From NCBI RefSeq assembly GCF_014695385.1, contig NZ_JACJOD010000024.1, positions 62,001-126,000 on the forward strand: DNA of 64,000 nucleotides. The letters run 5' to 3'. Source of the stretch: Trichocoleus sp. FACHB-46 (GTDB lineage: Bacteria > Cyanobacteriota > Cyanobacteriia > FACHB-46). Positions 35,629 through 44,252 of the stretch are shown piece after piece (the stretch's first letter is position 1; each line of letters opens with the position of its first letter). Under the pieces are notes generated by a model. It saw only the letters and a program-made list of their open reading frames with translations. It did no database searches and was not told the origin of the DNA. Position numbers and translations under genes: made by a program.

Positions 35629-36424
35629 GCTTTATACCTCCCTGCTGCTTTGCTTCGATGCCATCCAGAAAATTCAAGATAATGCTGCTAGATTTTTCCA
35701 CAAGGAATAAATTCCATTCATGAAATCCTTCGTCAACGACAACAAGCTGAGAGTTAGGGATATGACCTAAAAACTCTTGAGCCACGCTTAGAGGGGTTGT
35801 TAAATCCTGACCACCCCAAAGTAAGAGACAAGGCGCTTGGATCTGGGGAAGTAACGGTTTCAGGTCTCCTTCCAAAGCTACCTTCAGGGTTTCAACGACA
35901 TTCTGGAGATGAAAGAAACAGTTGTATGTAAAAGCTTGAAAAATCTGCTGAAGCTGCGGCAACCGAGCTTGAGGCATCTGACCTAACATTTCCACCAAGC
36001 GACGCGGCAACACAGTTGGAATAGTGCCAGAAGGAATCCCTGTGCTATCAATCAACACCAAGCTATCTACGACACCAGGCAGCGTGGCGGAAACTTGGGC
36101 CGAAATGCCACCGCCTAGGGAGTGACCGATCAGATGCACTTTTTCTAAATTAAGAATGTTAATAAAGTCGATTAAAAATTGGGTGTAATCATCGTAATTC
36201 CAGACAGATTTTGGTCCCGTTGTTTTGCCCAGATTGGGTAAGTAGGGAGCGATCACCCGATACCGTTGGGCCAAGAGGCTCAGCATCTCTTGATAGGGTT
36301 CTACCGAAACGCCCCAGCCATGCACAAACAAGATTGGTGGTGTAGCGGTGATCGGTCCCCCAATTAAATAGGAAACATTGCATCCAGCGAAGTGAATTTG
36401 CTTTTCAATTAACTGTGTGTTCAT
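35603..36424 (-). CDS. Alpha/beta-fold hydrolase
   Basis: 273 aa. The oxyanion region is ILFVHGWGVSVEPYQ. The nucleophile elbow GHSLGGG carries the catalytic Ser. The acid lies in LLLWGGQDLTTPLS. The base His is in DEGFHEWNLF. An esterase, lipase or haloalkane-dehalogenase-like activity is possible; the substrate is unknown. It is cytoplasmic. It overlaps DUF421 downstream, and the RecQ-like helicase stop lies 34 bp upstream of its start. Confidence 0.9.
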   Translation of the reverse strand: MNTQLIEKQIHFAGCNVSYLIGGPITATPPILFVHGWGVSVEPYQEMLSLLAQRYRVIAPYLPNLGKTTGPKSVWNYDDYTQFLIDFINILNLEKVHLIGHSLGGGISAQVSATLPGVVDSLVLIDSTGIPSGTIPTVLPRRLVEMLGQMPQARLPQLQQIFQAFTYNCFFHLQNVVETLKVALEGDLKPLLPQIQAPCLLLWGGQDLTTPLSVAQEFLGHIPNSQLVVVDEGFHEWNLFLVEKSSSIILNFLDGIEAKQQGGIKLDEFLIQR

Positions 36425-36458
36425 CCCATCCCCTTTGTGGTTTGTAACTCCTTAAGGA

Positions 36459-38129
36459 TTAGCTCCTAATGGTTGAATCTGCGACAGCTGTATCCATCCG
36501 CTTGAGCAAGCCACGCAGTAGCACCATGCCCACGCCTAACGTCTTGTATCCAACGGTTTCAAATAGCACAGTGATTTTGTCGCCTTCGTAGCGCATGACT
36601 GTGCCTATGCCCCAGCTTTTATGCACCACCTGACTGTTGATGGGGAAAGGCTGATGACCTGTTTCTGGCTCATTCGTGATTCCAGCTTTGCAGTTATCAC
36701 AGAAACCACAAGATTCTGAAAGGCCTTCACCGAAGTAATTGAGGACAAAACGGCGTCGGCAGTCGCGTACTTCGGCATAGCCCCGCATCATTTCAATTCG
36801 CGATCGCACATATTGTTGGCGATGTTCTTGTAGGCGCACTGCTTCCTCGACGGCCTCTTCTAGGTCAGGGAGTGATTCGTTGGGTACCACTTCCCCGTTA
36901 GGCAAAGTCTCTAGGACTCCCACTTCGCCCAAACGGTTGAGGGTATTTTTGAGTTTGGAGCGGGACAAGTTCGTAGTTTCTTGCAGTTCGCGGGGAGCCA
37001 TTGGTTCCTCGCGCTCTTGCAACGCCTGCACCACTTGCTCCACATCCTCAGTCTCAATTTTGCCGCCACTGGCAAAGAAGCGACGCAGGTTAAAGTCTTC
37101 GGGGTTGTAGAACAAAACTGCCTGAGCCGATTCTCCATCGCGTCCTGCTCGACCGATCTCCTGATAGTAGGAATCGATGGAGTCGCTAATGTCGTAATGG
37201 AAAACGAAGCGCACATTTGGTTTATCCACACCCATCCCAAAAGCAGTCGTCGCCACGATCACTTCTGCTTCATCATCCATAAAAGCGCGATAAGCAGCTT
37301 CACGAACTTGAGGAGATTTTCCAGCGTGGTAGACCACGGCTTTCACCTCCTGCTCTTCGAGGGCTTCCGCTAGCTCCTCCGCTCGTTTGCGAGTGGCTAC
37401 ATAGACAATGCCTGGTTTCTCAGCTCGCACCACGCGATCGAGTAGGGCTTCCTGTTTCTCACGAGTGTCTTCGTAACGTTCTACCGCTAACCAAATGTTG
37501 GGGCGATCGAACCCTTGCACCACAACCTTGGCCTTTTGCATGCCTAGGCGATCGACAATTTCCTCCCGCACAGGGGGAGCGGCAGTAGCAGTCAAAGCCA
37601 GAACCAGCGGATGACCTAGAGCCTCAATTATCGTACCCAAGCGGAGATAGTCGGGTCGAAAATCATGGCCCCATTCACTAATGCAATGGGCTTCATCGAC
37701 CACAAACAGCGAAGGTGCGGCTGCTTGGAGTTGCTCTAGCACTTCCTCATTGTTGAATTGCTCAGGGGCTAGAAATAGAAACTCTAGATTCGACTCGGCT
37801 AACTGTGCAAAGGCAGCGGCTCGTTCAGCCTCGGCGATCGTGGAGTTGACCACGCCAACCTCTGCTAACTTCTGGGCTTCAATGGCTGCTTTTTGATCTT
37901 GTTGCAACGCGAGTAACGGTGAAACAACCACGGTAGCGCCTGGAATCAGCAACCCAGCGAGTTGATAAATGGCAGATTTACCCGAACCCGTGGGCATCAC
38001 AGCTAGCGTGTCCTGTCCTTTTAGGAGAGCGGCGATCGCGTCAGCTTGGCCAGGGCGGAGTTGCTCGTAGCCAAGTTGCGCTTGCGCTATTTGCTGAATC
38101 TGCTGTTTGGTTTTACGCTGTTTTGCCAT
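36459..38129 (-). CDS. RecQ-family ATP-dependent DNA helicase (short form)
   Basis: 556 aa. Superfamily 2 helicase: GYEQLRPGQADAIAALLKGQ, Walker A MPTGSGKS (45-52), DEAH in FVVDEAHCISEWGHDFRPDY, RATP region VATTAFGMGVDKPNVRFV, and motif VI QEIGRAGRDG. A Zn-binding segment (CRRRFVLNYFGE ... CGFCDNC) follows, but no HRDC domain. The C-terminus, INSQVVHKSWGIGTVMRYEG then DKITVLFETVGYKTL, looks like the small beta domain of the actinobacterial-type short RecQ proteins. It unwinds DNA 3' to 5' in repair or recombination by family inference. Confidence 0.92.
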   Translation of the reverse strand: MAKQRKTKQQIQQIAQAQLGYEQLRPGQADAIAALLKGQDTLAVMPTGSGKSAIYQLAGLLIPGATVVVSPLLALQQDQKAAIEAQKLAEVGVVNSTIAEAERAAAFAQLAESNLEFLFLAPEQFNNEEVLEQLQAAAPSLFVVDEAHCISEWGHDFRPDYLRLGTIIEALGHPLVLALTATAAPPVREEIVDRLGMQKAKVVVQGFDRPNIWLAVERYEDTREKQEALLDRVVRAEKPGIVYVATRKRAEELAEALEEQEVKAVVYHAGKSPQVREAAYRAFMDDEAEVIVATTAFGMGVDKPNVRFVFHYDISDSIDSYYQEIGRAGRDGESAQAVLFYNPEDFNLRRFFASGGKIETEDVEQVVQALQEREEPMAPRELQETTNLSRSKLKNTLNRLGEVGVLETLPNGEVVPNESLPDLEEAVEEAVRLQEHRQQYVRSRIEMMRGYAEVRDCRRRFVLNYFGEGLSESCGFCDNCKAGITNEPETGHQPFPINSQVVHKSWGIGTVMRYEGDKITVLFETVGYKTLGVGMVLLRGLLKRMDTAVADSTIRS

Positions 38130-38153
38130 CGTCGTTTCTCCGTCCTCACTTAT

Positions 38154-39158
38154 CTAAACTTCGTTGCCCCAACCCAAGAGTGCGGCTGCTCCCAAAGCGG
38201 CTGTGGCTGCGATCGCCCCCCAAGTGACGGTGGGGTGAGTATCGAGCCAAGTGGTCAGACTGGGCTGAGTGGGAAATTCTCCATTCACTTGGTCGTAGCC
38301 AGAGATCGGCTCATACAAGTTGTCAGGAGCATTTTCAGATTTGGGTTTATCAGTGCGCTGAGCCTCAAACCCACTCTGGCGCATGAAGGCATCCACGAGT
38401 TGGGGTGACAACCGCTGGAGTAGAGCGATCGCCTTACCTGCATCTCCCACCACAATGTCGCGCGTCGGATGCTCGGCCACATAAAGAATGACTTTTGCCA
38501 CATCAGCGGGCGCATAGAGCGGAGGCACCCCCATAGGCTTTACCCCTAACTTAGTGCGAGCTTTGTCAAAGACGGGTGTATTGATCGAAGCAGGCTGCAC
38601 TTCAGTAACGCTGACTGGCACTTTGTCGTGCATCAGTTCCACCCGCAGCGACTCCAGGAAGCCGTTGATGCCATGTTTAGAAGAAGCGTAGGCACTTTGC
38701 AGCGGTAGGGCTCGGATCGCTTCCACGGAAGAGACATGAATCAGCGCCCCGCGTCCTTCCCGCTTCAGATGGGGCAGAGCCGCCATCGCGCCAAACACTT
38801 GCCCCATCAAGTTGATATCAATGATTTGCTTAAACTCTTCCGGGGTGGTCTGTTCAAAGGAAGCATAGAGTTCTACTGCGGCGAGATGCACCCAGGTATC
38901 GAGGCGGCCATATTGCTGAATTGCTTTGTCTGCGATCGCCTGGACTTGCCTAAACTCCCGTACATCTGCGGCGATCGCCGTGGCATCTCCGCCTGCTTGC
39001 CGAATTTCCTCAACTAAGGAATCTAATCCTGCTTGGTTCCGGGCGGAAACAATGACTTTGGCTCCTTCGCGAGCAAATTGCAGCGCGGTTTCTCGGCCAA
39101 TGCCACTAGAAGCGCCGACGATCGCAACCACTTGCTGGTTGATCGGCTTAAGTTGCAT
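38154..39158 (-). CDS. SDR with C-terminal membrane anchor, tandem copy 1
   Basis: 334 aa. Classical SDR core: VGASSGIGRETALQFAREGA, an LAAV segment in place of NAG, catalytic Ser in LIHVSSVEAIR and YASSKHG. Unusually it has about 80 extra C-terminal residues, with SVTEVQPASINTPVFDKART followed by a variable linker and a final hydrophobic helix (VTWGAIAATAALGAAALLGW). It appears to be membrane-tethered. A paralogue follows at 39348. The substrate is unknown. Confidence 0.9.
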   Translation of the reverse strand: MQLKPINQQVVAIVGASSGIGRETALQFAREGAKVIVSARNQAGLDSLVEEIRQAGGDATAIAADVREFRQVQAIADKAIQQYGRLDTWVHLAAVELYASFEQTTPEEFKQIIDINLMGQVFGAMAALPHLKREGRGALIHVSSVEAIRALPLQSAYASSKHGINGFLESLRVELMHDKVPVSVTEVQPASINTPVFDKARTKLGVKPMGVPPLYAPADVAKVILYVAEHPTRDIVVGDAGKAIALLQRLSPQLVDAFMRQSGFEAQRTDKPKSENAPDNLYEPISGYDQVNGEFPTQPSLTTWLDTHPTVTWGAIAATAALGAAALLGWGNEV

Positions 39159-39235
39159 GATATAGAACTCCTTGGTTGGGTTTTTTAACTGGGCTAAAGA
39201 TGAAGAGGTAGAAATTTCCGGTTGTTAAATTAGAT

Positions 39236-39344
39236 GACCTCTCTCCCAACCCCTCTCCGCGTCGGAGAGGGGCTATGAAAAGGGTTTATGGCTCTGGCTC
39301 CTGGCTTCCCTTCCCTATCAGGGAAGGGGCTGGGGGTTAGGTTC
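39236..39344. repeat. Palindromic repeat family, copy 2 (two adjacent hairpins)
   Basis: CCCCTCTCCGCGTCGGAGAGGGG (first hairpin, about 39250-39272) and CCCTTCCCTATCAGGGAAGGGG followed by CTGGGGGTTAGG (second). The second is near-identical to 26659-26709. They occupy the gap between the two tandem SDR genes. Confidence 0.8.
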
Positions 39345-39347
39345 TTA

Positions 39348-40385
39348 TTAAGGTTGTTGGGAATTGTTGAACATTCCGTTGGCTAGCAAAGCCAATGCTC
39401 CGACTGCCACTGTTCCCGCCACTGCGCCCCAGGCAAAAGGCGATCGCATGGCGAACCAGTCGGAAACGCTGGGAATAACTAAGTTGCCAAAATCACCATC
39501 CACGCGATCGAGTCCTTGATCGGCGGCGATCGGAGCGAAAACGTTATCTGGAGATGCTTCTGATTCTGGCTCAGTGGTGTGCTGTCCTGGAATTCCCACG
39601 ACTGTTAAAACGGCATCAATTAGAGGAGGAGAGATCCGCTGCGCCACATCCAACACTCGACCGACATCTCCCACAATAAAGTCGCGGGTGGGATGCTCAG
39701 CCACATATAGAATTGCATCTACGACTAAACGCGGATCATAATAAGGCGGAATTCCAGTGGGCTTGACACCCAACTTGGTCTTTACCTTGTTGTAATACGG
39801 CGTATTAATTACAGAGGGCAGAACACTGGTGACGCTAATCGGTATCCCTTCATGTTGCAGTTCTACTCGCAGAGACTCCAACATTCCTTGCAGTGCATGT
39901 TTGGACGCACAATAAGGGCTTTGCAGTGGCAAACTCCGCCGACCCTCCATAGAAGAGATATGAATCAGGGCACCCCGACCTTCTCGCCTTAAGTAAGGTA
40001 ATGCTGCCTTCGCACCGTAAACTTGCCCCATCAGGTTGACATCGATCACCCGCTGAAATTCTTCTGGGGTAATCTGCTCAAAGCGAGCCAGCACACCCGT
40101 AGCAGCGGCATGCACCCAAGTATCTAGGCGACCATAACGTTCTACTGCCTTATCAGCGATCGCCTGCATCTGTTGCATATCGGCGACATCGGCAACCACA
40201 GCGATCGCGTCACCTCCCGCTCGTTGGATCTCCTCCACCAGAGAATCCAGCCCAGGTTGGCTCCGAGCCGCTACGACTACCTTGGCCCCTCGCTGAGCGA
40301 ATTGCAGCGCTGCTTCGCGACCGATGCCACTAGAGGCACCCACGATCGCGACTACCTGCTGACTAATTGGCTTAAGTTGCATCAC
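39348..40385 (-). CDS. SDR with C-terminal membrane anchor, tandem copy 2
   Basis: 345 aa, collinear with the 334-aa paralogue downstream: VGASSGIGREAALQFAQRGA, HISSMEGRRSLP (catalytic Ser), YCASKHALQG (YxxxK) and SVLPSVINTPYYNKVKTKLG. The C-terminal extension again ends in a membrane helix (WGAVAGTVAVGALALLANGM) plus a short polar tail. Tail anchoring is therefore conserved between the copies and probably functional. The two genes are separated by a repeat-filled 189-bp gap. Confidence 0.9.
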   Translation of the reverse strand: MMQLKPISQQVVAIVGASSGIGREAALQFAQRGAKVVVAARSQPGLDSLVEEIQRAGGDAIAVVADVADMQQMQAIADKAVERYGRLDTWVHAAATGVLARFEQITPEEFQRVIDVNLMGQVYGAKAALPYLRREGRGALIHISSMEGRRSLPLQSPYCASKHALQGMLESLRVELQHEGIPISVTSVLPSVINTPYYNKVKTKLGVKPTGIPPYYDPRLVVDAILYVAEHPTRDFIVGDVGRVLDVAQRISPPLIDAVLTVVGIPGQHTTEPESEASPDNVFAPIAADQGLDRVDGDFGNLVIPSVSDWFAMRSPFAWGAVAGTVAVGALALLANGMFNNSQQP

Positions 40386-40464
40386 CTCTGTATCCTTATA
40401 ACTACAAATCTCTCAGGGACAAATCCGTCAGGGAATTACTCTGACACCCAGTTAACTTTGCTTA

Positions 40465-40489
40465 GTTGGACAGGTGAACCCTGCCCAAC
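40465..40489. other. Hairpin between DUF6335 and SDR genes
   Basis: GTTGGACAGG and CCTGCCCAAC pair 9 of 10 with a 5-nt loop. It lies in the gap after the DUF6335 stop and before the SDR copy 2 start, both leftward. It could attenuate read-through, but there is no clear T-run. Confidence 0.35.
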
Positions 40490-40517
40490 ATAACTGCAAA
40501 TCTAATTTGGTGAATCC

Positions 40518-41042
40518 CTACTCTTCTTGATGTCGATTCTGGTAATCCTCAGCAGAGGCAGGATCTAAGTCCCAACGATGCTCATCTCGCTGAGCAAATT
40601 TGTCGTTACCATAGAAGTCCTCGCGATCGCGCATTTCTGTGCCCATCGCTGCACCCAAGTCATCCACAATATCTTGGTCTGGGGTGGCGACGGTGCCGCC
40701 TACCATTTCTTCGCCTTCCATATGCATGGTCCAGGCTGCGTCAACATCCCCACCGCTCAGCTCTGGGCTAGTCTCGTTATAGGCCTGTCTACGGTTGTAC
40801 ATGGTGCGTCCACCAGTGGTCCAACCTGGTTGATCTTTCACCCCCGTGCCATAGGATTCTGTAACTTCCTGAGGCACGTCATCATCCGCAATCTCTTCTG
40901 CTCCTTCCGCTTCGTCACTAAACAATGCGGGATTGGTATCGGTATATTCATTCAGTTCTGGTGCGTCCACATGTTGGCTCGCGTTCAGTCCTGGTTCTGA
41001 ACCTGGTCCTGACTTGGCACCAGATGAGGTTTGGTTAGCCAT
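40518..41042 (-). CDS. DUF6335 family protein
   Basis: 174 aa, very acidic and hydrophilic, without membrane segments. The core matches the family: DDVPQEVTESYGTGVKDQPG, then a repeated Asp/Glu-rich helix, GGDVDAAWTMHMEGEEMVGG, TVATPDQDIVDDLGAAMGTE. The N-terminal 40 residues are disordered (Ser/Gly/Pro/Asn-rich). The function is unknown. In cyanobacteria such proteins often sit among stress genes, which fits the tail-anchored SDRs here. Confidence 0.85.
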   Translation of the reverse strand: MANQTSSGAKSGPGSEPGLNASQHVDAPELNEYTDTNPALFSDEAEGAEEIADDDVPQEVTESYGTGVKDQPGWTTGGRTMYNRRQAYNETSPELSGGDVDAAWTMHMEGEEMVGGTVATPDQDIVDDLGAAMGTEMRDREDFYGNDKFAQRDEHRWDLDPASAEDYQNRHQEE

Positions 41043-41299
41043 TGCCCTGCCTCTCTGTTTTGCAGTTCTATAGTTTGTAGTTCTATAGTTGCCAAGGTAA
41101 CGAAGATAAATCTGAACTCACTCCACAAATAGGCAGAAACGCAGGAGTAAGGATGGGGCGTGTCCTTGGGACTGCAACTGTTTCGCTCGGTTGGCCCTCT
41201 GCAATTAGATAGATAACGGCTTGAGACGTAAGGGAAATTAGAGTGATTATTTGGATAGGGCGATATGTGATCGCTTAGAAAGGCCTAGTTCCAAAGTTC

Positions 41300-42103
41300 A
41301 TGAATCAATACAAGCAACAGGTGATTGATTTCTTTAATCAGAGAATTGCCTATGACCAAGAAGGTTCTCGACACCCTCAAGAAGCAGCCCAGCTCTTAAG
41401 TTTCGTACCCTTGCAAAAGCAGCAAAGAGCGCTTGATATTGCTACAGGTACCGGATTAGTGGCAATTTCGGCAGCACAGAAACTTGGAGTGCAGGGTTAC
41501 GTGGTGGGAGTCGATTTTTCTCCTGGGATGCTGGCTCAGGCTAAGCAGAAGGTTGAACCTCTAGGATTAACAAACATTGAGTTCGTTGAAGCAGATGCAG
41601 AAGCTGTAGACTTTATGCCCGAAAGCTTTGACGTAATTCTCTGTTGCTCTGCAATCACATATTTGCCTGATATTCCTAAAACCTTAGAGAAGTGGTATCG
41701 GTTTCTGAGACCAGGAGGATTTGTGGCTTTCACCTGTCCTGCTGACACTGCTTACTTGGCCCCACTCCAAGGTAAAGTTTACACAGAGCTATTCAATCTT
41801 TCCTTACCTCACATTAACGAACCGCTTAACACGCCTGAGAAGTGTCGTAATTTGTTGCTTCAATCGGGTTTCAGAGAGATTGAGGTTGTAATTGAGCCGT
41901 CTGGATGCTATTTGAGCTTAGATGACGGTAGATTAAGCTGGAGCGAAAGTAGTTTTTACCCAAGAGGTAATCCCTTATCTCTATTATCTGCTCAACAACT
42001 GGAGCAACTTCAGAGGAAATATCGAGCAGAAATTGAGCAGTTGGCAACGGATGCAGGAGTATGGCAAGACATGACGACCTTCTTTGTGAAGGCTCGAAAG
42101 TAA
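41300..42103 (+). CDS. SAM-dependent class I methyltransferase
   Basis: 267 aa. Motif I LDIATGTGLVAISAAQKLG and the acidic loop VVGVDFSPGMLAQAKQK bind S-adenosylmethionine. VEADAEAVDF and SFDVILCCSAITYLPDIPKT follow, then LRPGGFVAFTCPA. The extended C-terminal part contains no recognised substrate domain. The overall pattern is UbiE/Coq5- or biosynthetic-type. The substrate is unknown. A bidirectional terminator follows, separating it from the repeat-protein gene. Confidence 0.9.
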   Translation: MNQYKQQVIDFFNQRIAYDQEGSRHPQEAAQLLSFVPLQKQQRALDIATGTGLVAISAAQKLGVQGYVVGVDFSPGMLAQAKQKVEPLGLTNIEFVEADAEAVDFMPESFDVILCCSAITYLPDIPKTLEKWYRFLRPGGFVAFTCPADTAYLAPLQGKVYTELFNLSLPHINEPLNTPEKCRNLLLQSGFREIEVVIEPSGCYLSLDDGRLSWSESSFYPRGNPLSLLSAQQLEQLQRKYRAEIEQLATDAGVWQDMTTFFVKARK

Positions 42104-42139
42104 GGGCGATCGCGTCTCGTCAGGCTCTTACAAATAGTT

Positions 42140-42175
42140 AAAAACTCCGTCCAGTTTTTCCTAGGCGGAGTTTTT
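42140..42175. terminator. Bidirectional intrinsic terminator
   Basis: AAAAACTCCG (42140-42149) pairs with CGGAGTTTTT (42166-42175), giving a strong stem with A-run and T-run on each side. It lies between the rightward methyltransferase and the leftward repeat-protein gene and can serve both. Confidence 0.88.
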
Positions 42176-42201
42176 GAATTACAAAATCAATTTAAATTGC
42201 T

Positions 42202-42687
42202 TTACCAGCCTTGGTCAGCGGGGTCACCGTAGGGGTCTTCGCTGGCGGGACGAACGTTTCTCCGGTAGCGAGGGTCATCTGCTGGATCGCCGTAGGGGTC
42301 TTCACTGGCAGGGCGGATATTTCTAAATGGGTCCGTGCCATAGCCAGCTTGGTCAGCAGGGTCACCGTAGGGGTCTTCGCTAGCCGGGCGGACATTGCCG
42401 TAGGGGTCTTGATAACCAACGCCGTAACCACCTTGGTTAGCTGGGTCGCCGTAGGGGTCTTCGCTGACGGGCCGAACATTACCATAAGGATCGTAACCGT
42501 AGCCAGCTTGGTTAGCTGGGTCACCGTAAGGATCTTCGCTAGCGGGGCGAACATTACCGTAAGGAGGTTGGTCCGCTGGATCGCCGTAGGGGTCTTCACT
42601 AGCCGGGCGGACCCGGCGGTCATAGTTCACATCTGGGTCATCTCCCAGTAGGGCATCCTGCATTCTCCGGAAAAAATCATCAACCAT
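42202..42687 (-). CDS. Tandem-repeat protein with RPASEDPYGDPADQ units
   Basis: 161 aa. A short N-terminal helix (MVDDFFRRMQDALLGDD) is followed by six copies of a unit with core RP(A/V)SEDPYGDPA(D/N)(Q/D), separated by Gly/Tyr-rich spacers (e.g. YGYDPYGN). The protein is acidic, Tyr/Pro/Gly-rich and probably disordered. The repeat DNA keeps several other frames open by chance. No family was recognised; the regular Asp/Glu-Tyr pattern suggests a multivalent binding or metal-contacting chain. It is leftward, between a terminator and the 170-aa lipoprotein gene. Confidence 0.75.
   Translation of the reverse strand: MVDDFFRRMQDALLGDDPDVNYDRRVRPASEDPYGDPADQPPYGNVRPASEDPYGDPANQAGYGYDPYGNVRPVSEDPYGDPANQGGYGVGYQDPYGNVRPASEDPYGDPADQAGYGTDPFRNIRPASEDPYGDPADDPRYRRNVRPASEDPYGDPADQGW
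42205..42612. repeat. DNA tandem repeat encoding the 14-residue units
   Basis: The element CCGTA(G/A)GG(G/A)TCTTC recurs six times at spacings of about 60-87 bp, with variable spacers. It is a coding repeat, not a CRISPR: spacers are not equal in length and the reading frame is continuous. It is prone to copy-number change. Confidence 0.85.
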
Positions 42688-42819
42688 GATGGATCTCCTA
42701 TTTCAGTTTGGTTATCAAGCTGCTCACGGAGGCTCAATCTATCTCAGCCTGTATCGACAACCGCTGAGCAGCAGTTTTTCAATGTGTCCTGTAACAACTA
42801 ATCGCTACTTAAACCTAAT

Positions 42820-43332
42820 TTAATAAGCGGGAGCGGGCTCACCACTTGCGGCTAAATCGCGAAGGTCGCGCCCTGTTTCTCGACCGTTGTAGCCTTGGAA
42901 CTCTTGATAGCGTCGAGCTTCTGCTTCAGGTACTCGAATGCCTTCTCGTGGTGGTGTCACCCAATGCACCTTACGCTGAGCATCCCGGTAGTAGACTCGA
43001 CCATTTTTGGAGAGGTAATACTGTCCTTCTGGCCCTTGCGCCTGTTTGTTGCGATGCTGATTGTAAAGATAGTAAAGCGCGGCTGCTCCAGCCAAAATGG
43101 CAACTTTCTGCTTGTTGTTCAACCCTTGGTTTACCCGTGTATCATTACGGGGAGGCGCATATTGCCTGTCATTACGAGTGTTGTAAGTAGGCGGTTGCTG
43201 AGGCGAGGTGACTTGAGAATCGCCACAGGCAGCAAATAAGGGGAAGGTTAAAATCAGAGTTAGTACAAGCGCAAACCAACGAGTCGATTTGTGGGTGGTC
43301 GATTTGTCAGTGGTGGATAGGCTCTGGCTCAT
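42820..43332 (-). CDS. Lipoprotein of unknown function
   Basis: 170 aa from the ATG at 43332; a much longer in-frame extension to 43515 shows no signal features. The N-terminal KSTRWFALVLTLILTFPLFA carries the hydrophobic core of the signal, and the lipobox LFAAC gives a lipidated Cys. The mature part has a Thr/Asn/Gln-rich segment, a short hydrophobic stretch (KVAILAGAAALYYLYN) and a C-terminal domain GQYYLSKNGRVYYRDAQRK then VHWVTPPREGIRVPEAEARR. The domain is unknown. The mature hydrophobic segment suggests a second membrane contact. Confidence 0.75.
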   Translation of the reverse strand: MSQSLSTTDKSTTHKSTRWFALVLTLILTFPLFAACGDSQVTSPQQPPTYNTRNDRQYAPPRNDTRVNQGLNNKQKVAILAGAAALYYLYNQHRNKQAQGPEGQYYLSKNGRVYYRDAQRKVHWVTPPREGIRVPEAEARRYQEFQGYNGRETGRDLRDLAASGEPAPAY

Positions 43333-43809
43333 AACAAAAAGATTTGCTAAATGGACAGGATGCTGTTTCTCACTAATTGAACAAGTCAGGAATACCGTTT
43401 TGGGAGATCTCGTAAATAGCAGCCCAGCTGGGGGAGAAGCAAGGCGATCGCTGGAGTTTTGGAATGCACCCCAACACAACTTTGAATGCAAGTGATCAAG
43501 GCGCTCTATAGGCACTCATTAACGCCAAATTTTGGCAAAGTTCCATGCTGCTTGAGGCAGAAGTTAGCCATCAACTTCCCCCCTTGAGGAGTAGGTAATT
43601 TAGAAGAGTTCGACGAAATGCAGTGCAAAAGCTTGAAATTAGATTTTCTAGCTTTGGTAGCTTTGAGATCCGTTGAGTGAGGTCTACTGAGATTTGGTTG
43701 AGATCTGTCTGTAGGGCGAGGAGAGGTTGTCCTTGGCGGACGTACGCTGAGACGTGCTTACACACAGCATAAGCGTCCAATTAATGTGCCAACCCTTAGG
43801 AGGATCACC
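43333..43809. other. 477-bp divergent region between lipoprotein and stress cluster
   Basis: No supported gene. A leftward frame of 69 codons (43571-43780) has no homology or ribosome-binding site. The region must drive both the lipoprotein and the rightward cluster. The cluster's first gene has an unusually clear ribosome-binding site AGGAGG at 43798-43803, 7 bp before its ATG. Confidence 0.4.
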
Positions 43810-44055
43810 ATGTCTCATCACGGCGAACATATGACTGGCACTAGCGACGAGCAGTACGACCTAGTCAGTGTGCTCTACCATGCCTTAGAAGGGGCTGCCA
43901 CTTGCGAAGTCTACATTCAGGACGCGGAGGAAGCAGGCGACAGCGAGTTGACTCAATTTTTCCAGGAACTACAGGAAGAAGAGAACAGACGAGCAGAACG
44001 GGCGAAAGCGCTACTTGCAGCCAGGCTGACTCAATCAACGGCTGCGGCTCGGTAA
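43810..44055 (+). CDS. Ferritin-like helical mini-protein, first gene of the stress cluster
   Basis: 81 aa from the ATG at 43810, selected by the AGGAGG just upstream; an in-frame start at 43786 lies before that site. Two amphipathic helices with Glu-rich motifs: VLYHALEGAATCEVYIQDAE and ELTQFFQELQEEENRRAERA. The pattern (A-x-GA, E-x-Y, ELxxFF, EE) resembles half of a ferritin-like or DUF2383-type bundle, as in the C-terminal part of the following 371-aa protein, so it may dimerise into one. The role is unknown. Confidence 0.7.
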   Translation: MSHHGEHMTGTSDEQYDLVSVLYHALEGAATCEVYIQDAEEAGDSELTQFFQELQEEENRRAERAKALLAARLTQSTAAAR

Positions 44056-44252
44056 GCATCTATACCTTTGCACTTAATGAGCCAGGTTGAGGAGTCACAA
44101 GACAAGTTAATTCTGGATTTAGTTTATTTCTCTGTCTGCTTGTTTCTCTGTCTACGGACAAGAATTCAAGAATTAGTTTCGGCTATAACCGGTAATGCTT
44201 GCGTTTTTCATTGCAGCATTAATGCCCGCAATCAGAGGTACGGAATTCAATC

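Noticed and set aside
42205-42612. CRISPR-like array
   Set aside because: Units are unequal in spacing and lie in one continuous reading frame of a repeat protein; no cas genes are nearby.
42192-42651. Two other open frames across the 42.2-42.7 kb repeat tract (one on each strand)
   Set aside because: The repeat period keeps several frames open; only the leftward 42202-42687 frame has a normal acidic protein composition and a sensible N-terminus.
43571-43780. Leftward 69-codon frame upstream of the stress cluster
   Set aside because: No ribosome-binding site, no recognisable pattern, and it occupies the likely promoter region.
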